Program-made: the position numbers and the translations under genes
Part shown: piece by piece, positions 56,853-64,000 of the stretch
How positions within the stretch are numbered: position 1 is the stretch's first letter
Layout of the letters: every line of letters starts with the position of its first letter
NCBI GenBank assembly: GCA_964521255.1
Contig: CAZFRM010000012.1
Coordinates: forward strand, 93,575 to 157,574
Origin: ZC4RG29 sp964521255
GTDB taxonomy: Bacteria > Bacteroidota > Bacteroidia > Cytophagales > Cyclobacteriaceae
Reading direction: 5' to 3'
Length of the DNA: 64,000 bases
Notes under the pieces: model-generated
Told to the model about the DNA's origin: nothing
The model's input: only the letters and a program-made list of their open reading frames with translations
Databases searched by the model: none

Positions 56853-58211
56853 ATGCACAAGCGCTTCTATATTCTCCTTATCGTAAGGGTGCTGCTTTTA
56901 GTGGCTACGATTTCTATTCTCGCCTTCATCTTTGGAGATGAACGTTTGTTTTTCAATCACATCATCCTGGGAATAATCATCATCCTTCAAGTACTGGAAC
57001 TTATCCGGTTTGTGAATCGTACCAATCGTGAACTTTCCCGTTTATTTAATGCCATTATTCATTCTGATTTTTCCGTCACTTTCCAGGAAGGCTTTCACGA
57101 TAAATCATTCAAAGCATTAGAGGGAAGTCTCAATGATATTGTCAAAGCCTACAAAACAGTTAAGATTGAACGGGAGGCACAATTTCATCTGTTGCAAATG
57201 TTAGTGAACCAGATACACGTTGGAATTATAGCATTGGAAAATGATACCGACATTACACTTGTGAATCCCACGGCAGAAGAATTACTAAACGTAAAAGGAA
57301 TTCGGAACTGGCGTTTGCTCCAACAGTTCAACCCGGCCTTCACAAAATCTGTTGATGAGCTGGGCGATAATGGGCGCAGACTTATCGAACTGAAATCTAA
57401 CGAACAAACCCGCATGCTCTCTGTGGATGTACGAACCACCAACCTGCTGGATCATCCGCATAAACTCATCACATTTCAGGATATCAACAATGAAATTGAA
57501 CAAAAGGAAATTGAAGCGTGGCATAAACTCATTCGCATCCTTACACACGAGATCATGAATTCGGTAACACCCATTTCCTCACTTACCGAAACGATGCAAA
57601 CCATGTTGGAGAATAAAGAGGGAGAACAACACGCAACCAGTGATCTTAAGGAAGAAACTATTTCAGATATTCGTTTTTCCCTGAAGACCATTCAAAAGCG
57701 AAGCGAAGGATTACTTAATTTCATTGACACCTATCGAAAGCTTACGAAAGTTCCAAAACCAACGCTTGCTCCTGTTGATATAAAAGAACTATTGCTTGGC
57801 GTTGAGAAATTAATGCATGAACAATTGTCAAGAAGTGGAATCTCTATTGACATCAATGTCATGTCAACGGCTTTTCATGCCTCACTGGACCGGACACTCA
57901 TTGAACAAGTGCTCATCAATCTTATCACTAACAGTATTCATGCTCTAAAAGAAAAAGCTGATCCGCTTATTATTTTAAATGCTTACAAAGAGTCGAACTA
58001 CCTTACGATAGAAGTTCGCGATAACGGAAAGGGTATACCGGAAAAAGAACTGAACGATATTTTTATTCCCTTCTTTTCAACCAAGAAGGACGGCTCCGGT
58101 ATCGGACTAAGTTTGTCAAAACAAATTGTAAGTCTGCATGGAGGGAATATTAAAGTGCGATCGAAACCGGGAGAAGGAACGAGTTTTTATTTATCTTTCA
58201 GAGGGAGTTAA
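56853..58211 (+). CDS. Orphan sensor histidine kinase
   Basis: From the ATG at 56853 the protein has 452 residues: two transmembrane helices close together (YILLIVRVLLLVATISILAFIF; HIILGIIIILQVLELI), a PAS-like region (LLQMLVNQIHVGIIALENDTDITLVNPTAEELL), and a HisKA/HATPase core. The H-box is ILTHEIMNSVTPI with His232. The N-box is INLITNSIHALKEKA, G1 VRDNGKGIPE, and G2 GSGIGLSLSKQ. The first 39 codons of the longer open frame are rejected because they start with TTG and precede the membrane helix. No response regulator is adjacent. Confidence 0.9.
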   Translation: MHKRFYILLIVRVLLLVATISILAFIFGDERLFFNHIILGIIIILQVLELIRFVNRTNRELSRLFNAIIHSDFSVTFQEGFHDKSFKALEGSLNDIVKAYKTVKIEREAQFHLLQMLVNQIHVGIIALENDTDITLVNPTAEELLNVKGIRNWRLLQQFNPAFTKSVDELGDNGRRLIELKSNEQTRMLSVDVRTTNLLDHPHKLITFQDINNEIEQKEIEAWHKLIRILTHEIMNSVTPISSLTETMQTMLENKEGEQHATSDLKEETISDIRFSLKTIQKRSEGLLNFIDTYRKLTKVPKPTLAPVDIKELLLGVEKLMHEQLSRSGISIDINVMSTAFHASLDRTLIEQVLINLITNSIHALKEKADPLIILNAYKESNYLTIEVRDNGKGIPEKELNDIFIPFFSTKKDGSGIGLSLSKQIVSLHGGNIKVRSKPGEGTSFYLSFRGS

Positions 58212-58249
58212 AGGCACATTGATCAACAACGGCGAAAATTAATCAGTGA

Positions 58250-58723
58250 TCACAAATAACTTAACCACCATTTCTCCTTGTGGTTTTGTTTATACTGATC
58301 ATACCATTTACACAAGGGATAAAGAGCGACCACAATTCCAATCCAGATCAAATACAATACACCCAGTGAAAAACCATAGCCTTTGAAGTCACTCTGAAAC
58401 CAAATGGGTTCACTCAAAATCATCATTGTCCAATCACGTCCAGGAAAAAATTCTATCGCCAGCATAGCCATGAGGTGAAGAAGGTAAACATGAAGGACAT
58501 AGTAGAACAAGGGCACACGACCATAAACCGAAATTATCTTCGTTATGTTGTTACTCGCTTTTTCTGTAAAAGCCAGAAACAAAAGCGATGGCCCTATAGT
58601 CATTAAAATATAAAGTAAGGATGGAGGATACTTCGAAGTGTTAAGAAACGAAAGGAAAGTAAACAAAGGAGATGATTGTTTAGTCCACGGTGAAGGGTCT
58701 CCATAAATGTTGGTGATGCGCAT
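58250..58723 (-). pseudogene. C-terminal fragment of a DUF1624/HGSNAT-like membrane acyltransferase
   Basis: The 157 codons match only the end of the DUF1624 (heparan-alpha-glucosaminide acetyltransferase-like) family: TNIYGDPSPW...FLSFLNTSKYPPSLLYILMTIGPSLLFLA, then YGRVPLFYYVLHVYLLHLMAMLA and a final helix. Full members are ~370-400 residues with some ten helices, so the first ~60% is missing. The homology begins at the point where the Fic-like fragment ends, so the two were joined by a deletion or rearrangement. Confidence 0.75.
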
Positions 58724-59247
58724 TCAGTTGAAAGTTCTTTTGCTGGTTGTGTGGATAGTAGCGCTCCGACTATCTTGTTCAGGATAGCAAACTCTTTGGG
58801 CATTTCAAGTTGATCAGCGATCTCTCTTGCGCGATCCCTGATTCTATTGATTTCCTTTTCACTACTTCTTAATAAACGATTATAAAGCTCTTGCTCAACA
58901 AACTTACGGCCCAGAGATTTCGGCACTGCACCTTTACTCACTTGAAGGTTTTCCAGAAGTGCCCGTTCGTATTGTGATTGATAGATGTTGAAAGTGGACA
59001 TTTTTTTATCACCCTCGATTGGTCCAGGACCTTTCATCTCAACCATGGTGATTCCATGAATTTCAATTTTTTGACTCCTGTTATGCGTGACATGAAAGAA
59101 GCCTTCTGGTGTTGGTCGTGGATCAAGTGCAGTACGATGAGAAATAACTCCACCGGGAAATAGGTACGCTGCTACTTCCCAAACATTTTCGCGGATGAGG
59201 GCAGCAGGGTCTCGGTCTACTTCATCGTCTTTATAGACAATAAGGTA
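58724..59247 (-). pseudogene. Internal fragment of a Fic-family protein
   Basis: The open frame, without a start codon, begins right after the stop of the GH51 gene: YLIVYKDDEVDRDPAALIRENVWEV, AAYLFPGGVISHRTALDPRPTPEGF (AbiEi-like N-terminal region). It continues IEGDKKMSTFNIYQSQYERALLENLQ and ADQLEMPKEFAILNKIVGALLSTQPAKELSTE. That last part matches the linker preceding the Fic domain of ~500-residue proteins. The HPFxxGNGR active site is absent, as are the first residues. It is a doubly truncated remnant. Confidence 0.6.
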
Positions 59248-60795
59248 TCAACGCATTTCTAAAACAACTACTGAACAAGGTGGTAGTTTCACGGTCATCA
59301 CATTATTCTTCACAGTTGCTCCTTTGAAAACTGCTGGCTTGACCTTACCGGGTTGATCGAATGTATTGTGATCCTGAATTTTAGGAGAGGTCAATACTCT
59401 TCCGGAAACGGCGTTGACTTTTGCATCACTTACATTCACTGTGATTACCTGTTCATTGTGAGCATCAATATTCACCAGTGAAATATGTGTAACACCGTTT
59501 TTGTCTTTTGATGCTGATGCAGAAACGGAAACAAGTTTTTCACTGCCTAAGACATAATCTTTACTGGTTATTTCCAATGGAATTAAAGTAGCATCCTGGT
59601 GCACATTATACATTTCAAGCACGTGATAGGTTGGTGTCAGCAGCATCTTCTCTTCGTTTGTAAGAATAACTGCCTGCAATACATTCACTGTCTGCGCGAG
59701 GTTTGCCATTCGAACACGGTCACAATGATTGTTGAAGATGTTTAATGTTAATCCGGCAATCATGGCATCGCGCATGGTGTTTTGCTGGTACAAGAAACCT
59801 GGGTTAGTTCCGGGTTCAACATTGTACCATCCTCCCCACTCATCTACTACCAACGCAATTTTTTTATTCGGATCATACTTATCCATAATAGCTGAATGCT
59901 TTGTCACCAATTCTTCCATTCGCCATGCGGTTTTCATTGTAGCAAAATATTGCTCTTCGGTAAAATCAGTTGATGATCCTTTGTTTGTCCATTCAACAAA
60001 TGAGTAATGATGAAGTGCAACACCTTCAAGTAAGTTGTGGGGAATCTCTCTCATTAATGTTTCTGTCCAATTGTAATCAGCAACATTGGCACCACTCGCT
60101 ACACGAAAAAGTTTATCACTGTTTGTCCAGTCCGTCATGAACGTTGCGTACTGCCGATAAATGTTAGCGTAGTAATCAGGCTTCATGTGTCCGCCACAGC
60201 CCCACGCCTCGTTTCCAACGCCCCAGATTTTTACATTCCAGGGTTTCACTCTTCCATTCTGTTCCCTTAGTATTGACATTGGACTCGTCTTCGCATCGTA
60301 GTTGACGTACTGTACCCAGTCTGTTAGTTCTTACACTGTTCCACTTCCGACATTCGCCGCGAGATAAGGTTCAGCGCCAAGCTGCTCGCACATGTTTAAA
60401 AAGTCGTGTGTACCAAAACTGTTGTCTTCAGTAACGCCACCCCACCAGCGATTAACGATGGAGGGTCGTTTGTCTTTCGGGCCGATGCCTTGTTTCCAAT
60501 GATAGGTATCAGCGAAGCATCCTCCGGGCCAGCGGAGGTTGGGTATTTTCATTTTCTTCAGCGCATCAATCACATCCTGGCGCACACCGTTTACATTGGG
60601 GACTTTTGTATTTCCTTCTCCCACATAAAAGCCACCGTAAATACAATGACCAAGATGTTCAGCGAAATGTCCGTAGATGTGACGACTGATCGTCTGCGGA
60701 TTTTCCTGCGGTTTTGAATTTAAAGTGATTGAAGTCTGACCAAATGAAAACGTCAGTGTCAGTAGAAACGAAATAAGAAAAAAACAGTGCTTCAT
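59248..60795 (-). pseudogene. GH51 alpha-L-arabinofuranosidase broken by one nonsense codon
   Basis: The gene encodes a signal peptide (MKHCFFLISFLLTLTFSFGQ) and a 515-position GH51 enzyme. A TAA at 60331-60333 interrupts it at codon 155, in ANVGSGTV-stop-ELTDWVQYVNY. Frame and homology continue unchanged on both sides, so one CAA-to-TAA change would explain it. Family members have Gln or similar before ELTDW. The acid/base Glu (VGNEAWG, codon ~197) and nucleophile Glu (VVDEWGGW, codon ~319) both lie after the stop, so the short product would be inactive. Its relatives remove terminal arabinose from arabinan or arabinoxylan. Confidence 0.8.
60331..60333 (-). other. In-frame ochre codon in GH51 gene
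   Basis: TAA on the minus strand at codon 155. No frameshift is needed to link the two halves. A sequencing error, recent mutation or stop read-through are all possible. Confidence 0.8.
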
Positions 60796-60816
60796 AATTA
60801 GTCTTGGTTTACCCCT

Positions 60817-60832
60817 AAATCCCCTAAAGGGG
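60817..60832. repeat. Short hairpin TCCCCTAAAGGGGA between GH43 and GH51
   Basis: A 5-bp perfect stem with a 4-nt loop lies in the 43-nt space. Together with the preceding ACCCCTAAATCCCC it resembles the CCTCACCCC-type words near 39650 and 63915. Confidence 0.45.
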
Positions 60833-60838
60833 ACTTAT

Positions 60839-61813
60839 TTACCATGAGACTAGAGGCCATCCCTCTTTGTCCCAGGCCATTTCTCTTATAATAAGTTTTG
60901 GTTTTCCTTCATCGGATGCATCATAAGCATGTGTGACAAAATAATCCTTACCATCAAATGTGTAAGCAGAGTTGTGTCCCACACCGGGCCATGCTTCGTT
61001 GCCTGTTATTACAAGTGTACCGCCGCCTTGATCGAGACGCGTGCCTGCCTTATCAACATAGGGTCCCTGAATTTTCTCTGCACGGCCTACCATAACTTTG
61101 TAGGTACTTTTCACACCTCGGCAACATGCATCGAATGAAACGAACAAATAATAATATCCATTCTTCTTAAAAATGAAAGGAGCTTCTACCGAACCCTCTC
61201 CCGGATCGTAATCGTCTGTTTTAAAACTGCGTTCGCGTTTAGAGACGGTGTACCATTCCTGTGGTTCGGCAACCTCTTTTAAGTTCGCATTCATCTTAAC
61301 CAGTTTCATTCCGCTCCAGAAAGAACCAAACGTCAGCCATGGCTGTCCGTTATCATCATAAGCAAGATTAGGATCGATAGCATTCCAGAGGTCACGACCG
61401 GGAACGGATTGAATTACTTTACCGTGATCCGTCCATTTGTAATTCGGATCTTTGGGATTGAGAGTTGTATTTGTTGTTAGTCCAATGCACGAAGTATTTT
61501 TTCCAAAGGCTGAAACGGAATAATATAAATAGTAGACGCCATCACGAAATGAAATATCGGGAGCCCAGATGTGTCCTTTAAATCCGGGTATTGCATCGAT
61601 GGCCCATTGAGGTCCATTGTCGAATACAGAATTTTCCTTGTTCCAGTTTTTCATATCCTTCGAGGAAAACATAGATATACCCATACCTGTACAGAAAAGA
61701 TAATACGTATCACCCTCTTTGATCATCACAGGATCGTGAACACGAATGTCTTGTGCCTGCATTACCCTGGGGACGCAAAGCACAACAATCATCAGCAGCT
61801 TTATCAACTTCAT
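60839..61813 (-). CDS. GH43 arabinan endo-1,5-alpha-L-arabinosidase-like enzyme
   Basis: The 324-residue secreted glycosidase (signal MKLIKLLMIVVLCVPRVMQA) has the GH43 five-bladed propeller. The three catalytic acids are visible: base Asp27 (RVHDPVMI), pKa modulator Asp147 (NAIDPNLAYDD) and acid Glu210 (GSVEAPFIF). WTDHGKVIQS and PGVGHNSAY are also family-typical. It cuts or trims alpha-1,5-arabinan, giving products for the two GH51 enzymes. It begins 7 nt after the GH51 gene upstream stops, so they share a transcript. Confidence 0.92.
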   Translation of the reverse strand: MKLIKLLMIVVLCVPRVMQAQDIRVHDPVMIKEGDTYYLFCTGMGISMFSSKDMKNWNKENSVFDNGPQWAIDAIPGFKGHIWAPDISFRDGVYYLYYSVSAFGKNTSCIGLTTNTTLNPKDPNYKWTDHGKVIQSVPGRDLWNAIDPNLAYDDNGQPWLTFGSFWSGMKLVKMNANLKEVAEPQEWYTVSKRERSFKTDDYDPGEGSVEAPFIFKKNGYYYLFVSFDACCRGVKSTYKVMVGRAEKIQGPYVDKAGTRLDQGGGTLVITGNEAWPGVGHNSAYTFDGKDYFVTHAYDASDEGKPKLIIREMAWDKEGWPLVSW

Positions 61814-61820
61814 AACCTTG

Positions 61821-63794
61821 TCATTTTGATAATTTAATCTTCACTACAGAAAATGAATGAGGAGCTAAAGGCAAACTTAGCTTCTTACCTTTAAGGGATA
61901 CGGGTTGTTCAACCGGACTGATCTTTTTTGGCTCTGTTAGCGAATTCACGCCATCAAGCGTTTCACTTTTCAAGACAATCAGCGTTGCTTTGGAATTAAC
62001 TTTCGCTGCTCCTTCCAGAACAATTTCTTTTGTTTGTTCGCGATCTGAAGCATTGACAACTTTCAGAATAACTTCATTTGTATTCTTATCCCATACAGCC
62101 GATGCATACACTTTATCTTGTCCTGTAACAGGGAGGTTATTTGCCAGCATCGGCAACACGTGCGTTCCTTTATTGTTGGCATAAAGTTTTTGAACATAAT
62201 AATTCGGTGTTCCGTAAGCATTCAGATTATCAAACCAGATAAGATCGGGCGTCCATTGCCATCCATCTACATGAGCAAAGAGCGGAGCGTATGAACTCAT
62301 CGTTACTACTTCGGCATTACGCTCAAGGCCTGTCATGAAAGCAGCTTCTGATAAAGCACACTCCCAGTTATTCTTATTATCGGGACTAGCGATAGCGACG
62401 CTTTGCGCTGCGTATTCTCCTGCAAAAATCTTCGGGCCCTTGCGATCGTACTTATCATAACGCGTAGCATTTTCAAGGAACCATTCCGGCTTGCGATAGT
62501 AATGTTCATCGATGATATCCGCTTTCATATTACGCAGTTCTTTGTCTGCATATTCAAAAAGTTCACCATCGGGAAATGGACCAGTACCGGTGACAATTTG
62601 CATCTCAGGATATTTTGATTTAATAGCCTTCACAAACAATTGATATCGCTCAATGTATTGTGGTCCCCATTGCTCATTACCTACACCAATCATTTTAAGA
62701 TTGAATGGAGCTGAATGTCCCATAGCTATTCTAAGCTTTCCCCATTGGGTTTCGGCTGATCCATTAGCAAACTCAATGAGATCAAGTGCGTCCTGAATGT
62801 AGGGATCGAGTTCACTAAGCGGAACCAGTTCGGCAGAATTGAATTGACACGCCATGCCACAACTCAGGATAGGAAGCGGCTCTGCTCCTATATCCTCAGC
62901 TAATTGAAAATATTCAAAGAAGCCGAGACCGAACGTTTGAAAATAATCAAGGGTGAGACGATGATTGAACTCCCGGTTCCAACGGTTAATGATCATTTCG
63001 CGATCTTCAACATTGCCGACAGTTTTTTTCCATTGATAACGCGTAGCCAATTCGTGACCCTCTACGATACAACCACCCGGAAAACGTAAGAAGCCAGGTT
63101 TCATATCGGCAAGCAGTTGAACAAGATCCGCGCGTAAACCTCCAGAACGATTCTTCCACGTATCGCCGGGAAAAAGAGAAACCATGTCAATGTCAAGCGT
63201 TCCCTTTCCTTCAAACCAAACAGTCATTGATCCTTTAGGGTCCGTTGTGTTTGAAGTTATTGTTGCTGAATACTTTTTCCATTCTTTACCAGCGGGATTA
63301 ACCTTTGCACTTCCGATGATCGTTCCTTTGCTGTCTTTCAATTCAACACGCATAGTAGTATTGCCATCCTGCTGACTGGCCAGAACTGAAAAATGATAGG
63401 TAACATCTTTCTTGAATCCCATGCCACGAAAACCTTCGTTGGTTAGACCGAAACCTTTGTCAGCTAAAACATTGATGCGGGCAAAGCGGGGATTGGATGG
63501 CTTGTCTTCACCGCGGTTAATGAAAGTCACATATCCTGATTGTTTATTGTCTGAAAATTTATCGCTGTCTTCCTCCTTCCATCCCATCAGTGATTTATAA
63601 AATTCGAAGGAACGATTCTTTACCAGTTCGGCATAGATACCACCATCAGCAGCAAAGTTGATGTCTTCAAAAAATAATCCCCACATGGTAGGTTGTACTT
63701 CGGCCACTGGCTTATCAACCTTTACCACCAATGGTACTGTAGATTGAGCCCACGTTATTGTTGATGTTAAAATGAGAAGTAAGAATGTGCGCAT
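61821..63794 (-). CDS. GH51 alpha-L-arabinofuranosidase
   Basis: The 657-residue secreted enzyme (signal MRTFLLLILTSTITWA) has an N-terminal carbohydrate-binding-like domain (~90-210), a TIM barrel and a C-terminal beta domain. Acid/base Glu374 (IGVGNEQWGPQY) and nucleophile Glu460 (KIFAGEYAAQS) are present. It releases L-arabinose from arabinan or arabinoxylan side chains. It is the first gene of the GH51-GH43-GH51 set. No SusC/SusD pair is in the window, so any uptake genes would lie beyond the right edge. Confidence 0.93.
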   Translation of the reverse strand: MRTFLLLILTSTITWAQSTVPLVVKVDKPVAEVQPTMWGLFFEDINFAADGGIYAELVKNRSFEFYKSLMGWKEEDSDKFSDNKQSGYVTFINRGEDKPSNPRFARINVLADKGFGLTNEGFRGMGFKKDVTYHFSVLASQQDGNTTMRVELKDSKGTIIGSAKVNPAGKEWKKYSATITSNTTDPKGSMTVWFEGKGTLDIDMVSLFPGDTWKNRSGGLRADLVQLLADMKPGFLRFPGGCIVEGHELATRYQWKKTVGNVEDREMIINRWNREFNHRLTLDYFQTFGLGFFEYFQLAEDIGAEPLPILSCGMACQFNSAELVPLSELDPYIQDALDLIEFANGSAETQWGKLRIAMGHSAPFNLKMIGVGNEQWGPQYIERYQLFVKAIKSKYPEMQIVTGTGPFPDGELFEYADKELRNMKADIIDEHYYRKPEWFLENATRYDKYDRKGPKIFAGEYAAQSVAIASPDNKNNWECALSEAAFMTGLERNAEVVTMSSYAPLFAHVDGWQWTPDLIWFDNLNAYGTPNYYVQKLYANNKGTHVLPMLANNLPVTGQDKVYASAVWDKNTNEVILKVVNASDREQTKEIVLEGAAKVNSKATLIVLKSETLDGVNSLTEPKKISPVEQPVSLKGKKLSLPLAPHSFSVVKIKLSK

Positions 63795-64000
63795 AGTTGT
63801 TTATAGGTTTTGATTTAATAATTCGTTTTTTAAAAAGCTGAAAGCAAAAAGCTTAAAGCTGAAAGTGGTTGTTGCCATGGTTGTAAGTGCACATTTTTTT
63901 TTGAGTTTTTAGCCTCACCCCTGCCGGCAGGCTAAATCCCTCTCCAAAGGAGCTTGTCTATACCCATATCTTTTCTACCCACCATTTGTTTTTTTAGCTT
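63795..64000. other. Region upstream of the arabinan set, with repeat words
   Basis: It includes half-hairpin words AAGCTGAAAGCAAAAAGC and TTAAAGCTGAAAG (same family as 33361). CCTCACCCCTGCCGGCAGGC holds a 12-bp palindrome (CCTGCCGGCAGG, ~63919-63930), and CTCTCCAAAGGAG follows. No convincing -7 box for the GH51 gene was found, and no ORF. Confidence 0.45.

Overview
This window looks like a chromosomal segment of an aerobic, gliding-type Bacteroidota, most likely a member of the Cytophagales. The evidence is the complete alternative complex III (ActABCDEF) plus aa3-oxidase locus, the Bacteroidota form of IspG with a large central insert, a secreted protein ending in a type IX secretion sorting domain, a promoter of the Bacteroidota type (TTTG-N19-TAGATTTG), moderate GC and weak Shine-Dalgarno signals. 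No rRNA, tRNA, CRISPR array, integrase or transposase was seen.

Layout. 0-11.4 kb: envelope and housekeeping genes (lipoprotein, YjbR-like protein, ispG, SDR, MlaE/MlaF transporter), a short unit bounded by inverted repeats that carries a GxxExxY gene, decayed RhuM fragments, and a 1212-residue membrane histidine kinase. 10.7-28.1 kb: one long minus-strand respiratory locus. It reads actA-B-C-D-E-F, coxB, coxA, ctaA, ctaB, two cox subunit III genes and cox subunit IV, with a promoter in front of actA and a hairpin terminator after subunit IV, followed by a Sco-like gene, DUF420, a small membrane protein and DUF983. Together these oxidise menaquinol, pass electrons through haem proteins to the oxidase, and make and insert haem A and copper. 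28.3-40.3 kb: single genes (TIGR02757, a serine hydrolase, a BNR protein, a coiled-coil lipoprotein, a WYL regulator) and a compact operon of unknown pathway (hydroxyacid dehydrogenase, glutamine-synthetase-like ligase, phosphotransferase, HAD protein). 40.4-53.2 kb: a 1496-residue type IX-secreted protein, OsmC, an amino-acid permease, a four-helix-bundle protein, a globin fragment, GNAT, metallophosphoesterase, PRC-barrel, a second serine hydrolase and a LutA-like protein. 53.2-56.5 kb: a compact set of small stress-type genes (YtxH, lmo0937-like, paired coiled-coil proteins), bracketed by two diverged copies of the lutA 3' end. 56.8-63.8 kb: an orphan histidine kinase, a scrap zone of truncated genes, and an arabinan-degrading set (GH51, GH43, and a second GH51 broken by one nonsense codon).

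The most unusual signal is not a single gene. At least fourteen intergenic spaces hold long imperfect hairpins whose arms are built from short near-tandem words. One such inverted repeat encloses a GxxExxY gene, in the way ORFs lie inside the stem-loop intervening sequences of 23S rRNA. Sequence-level statements below were read by eye; family assignments rest on remembered motifs, not on searches.
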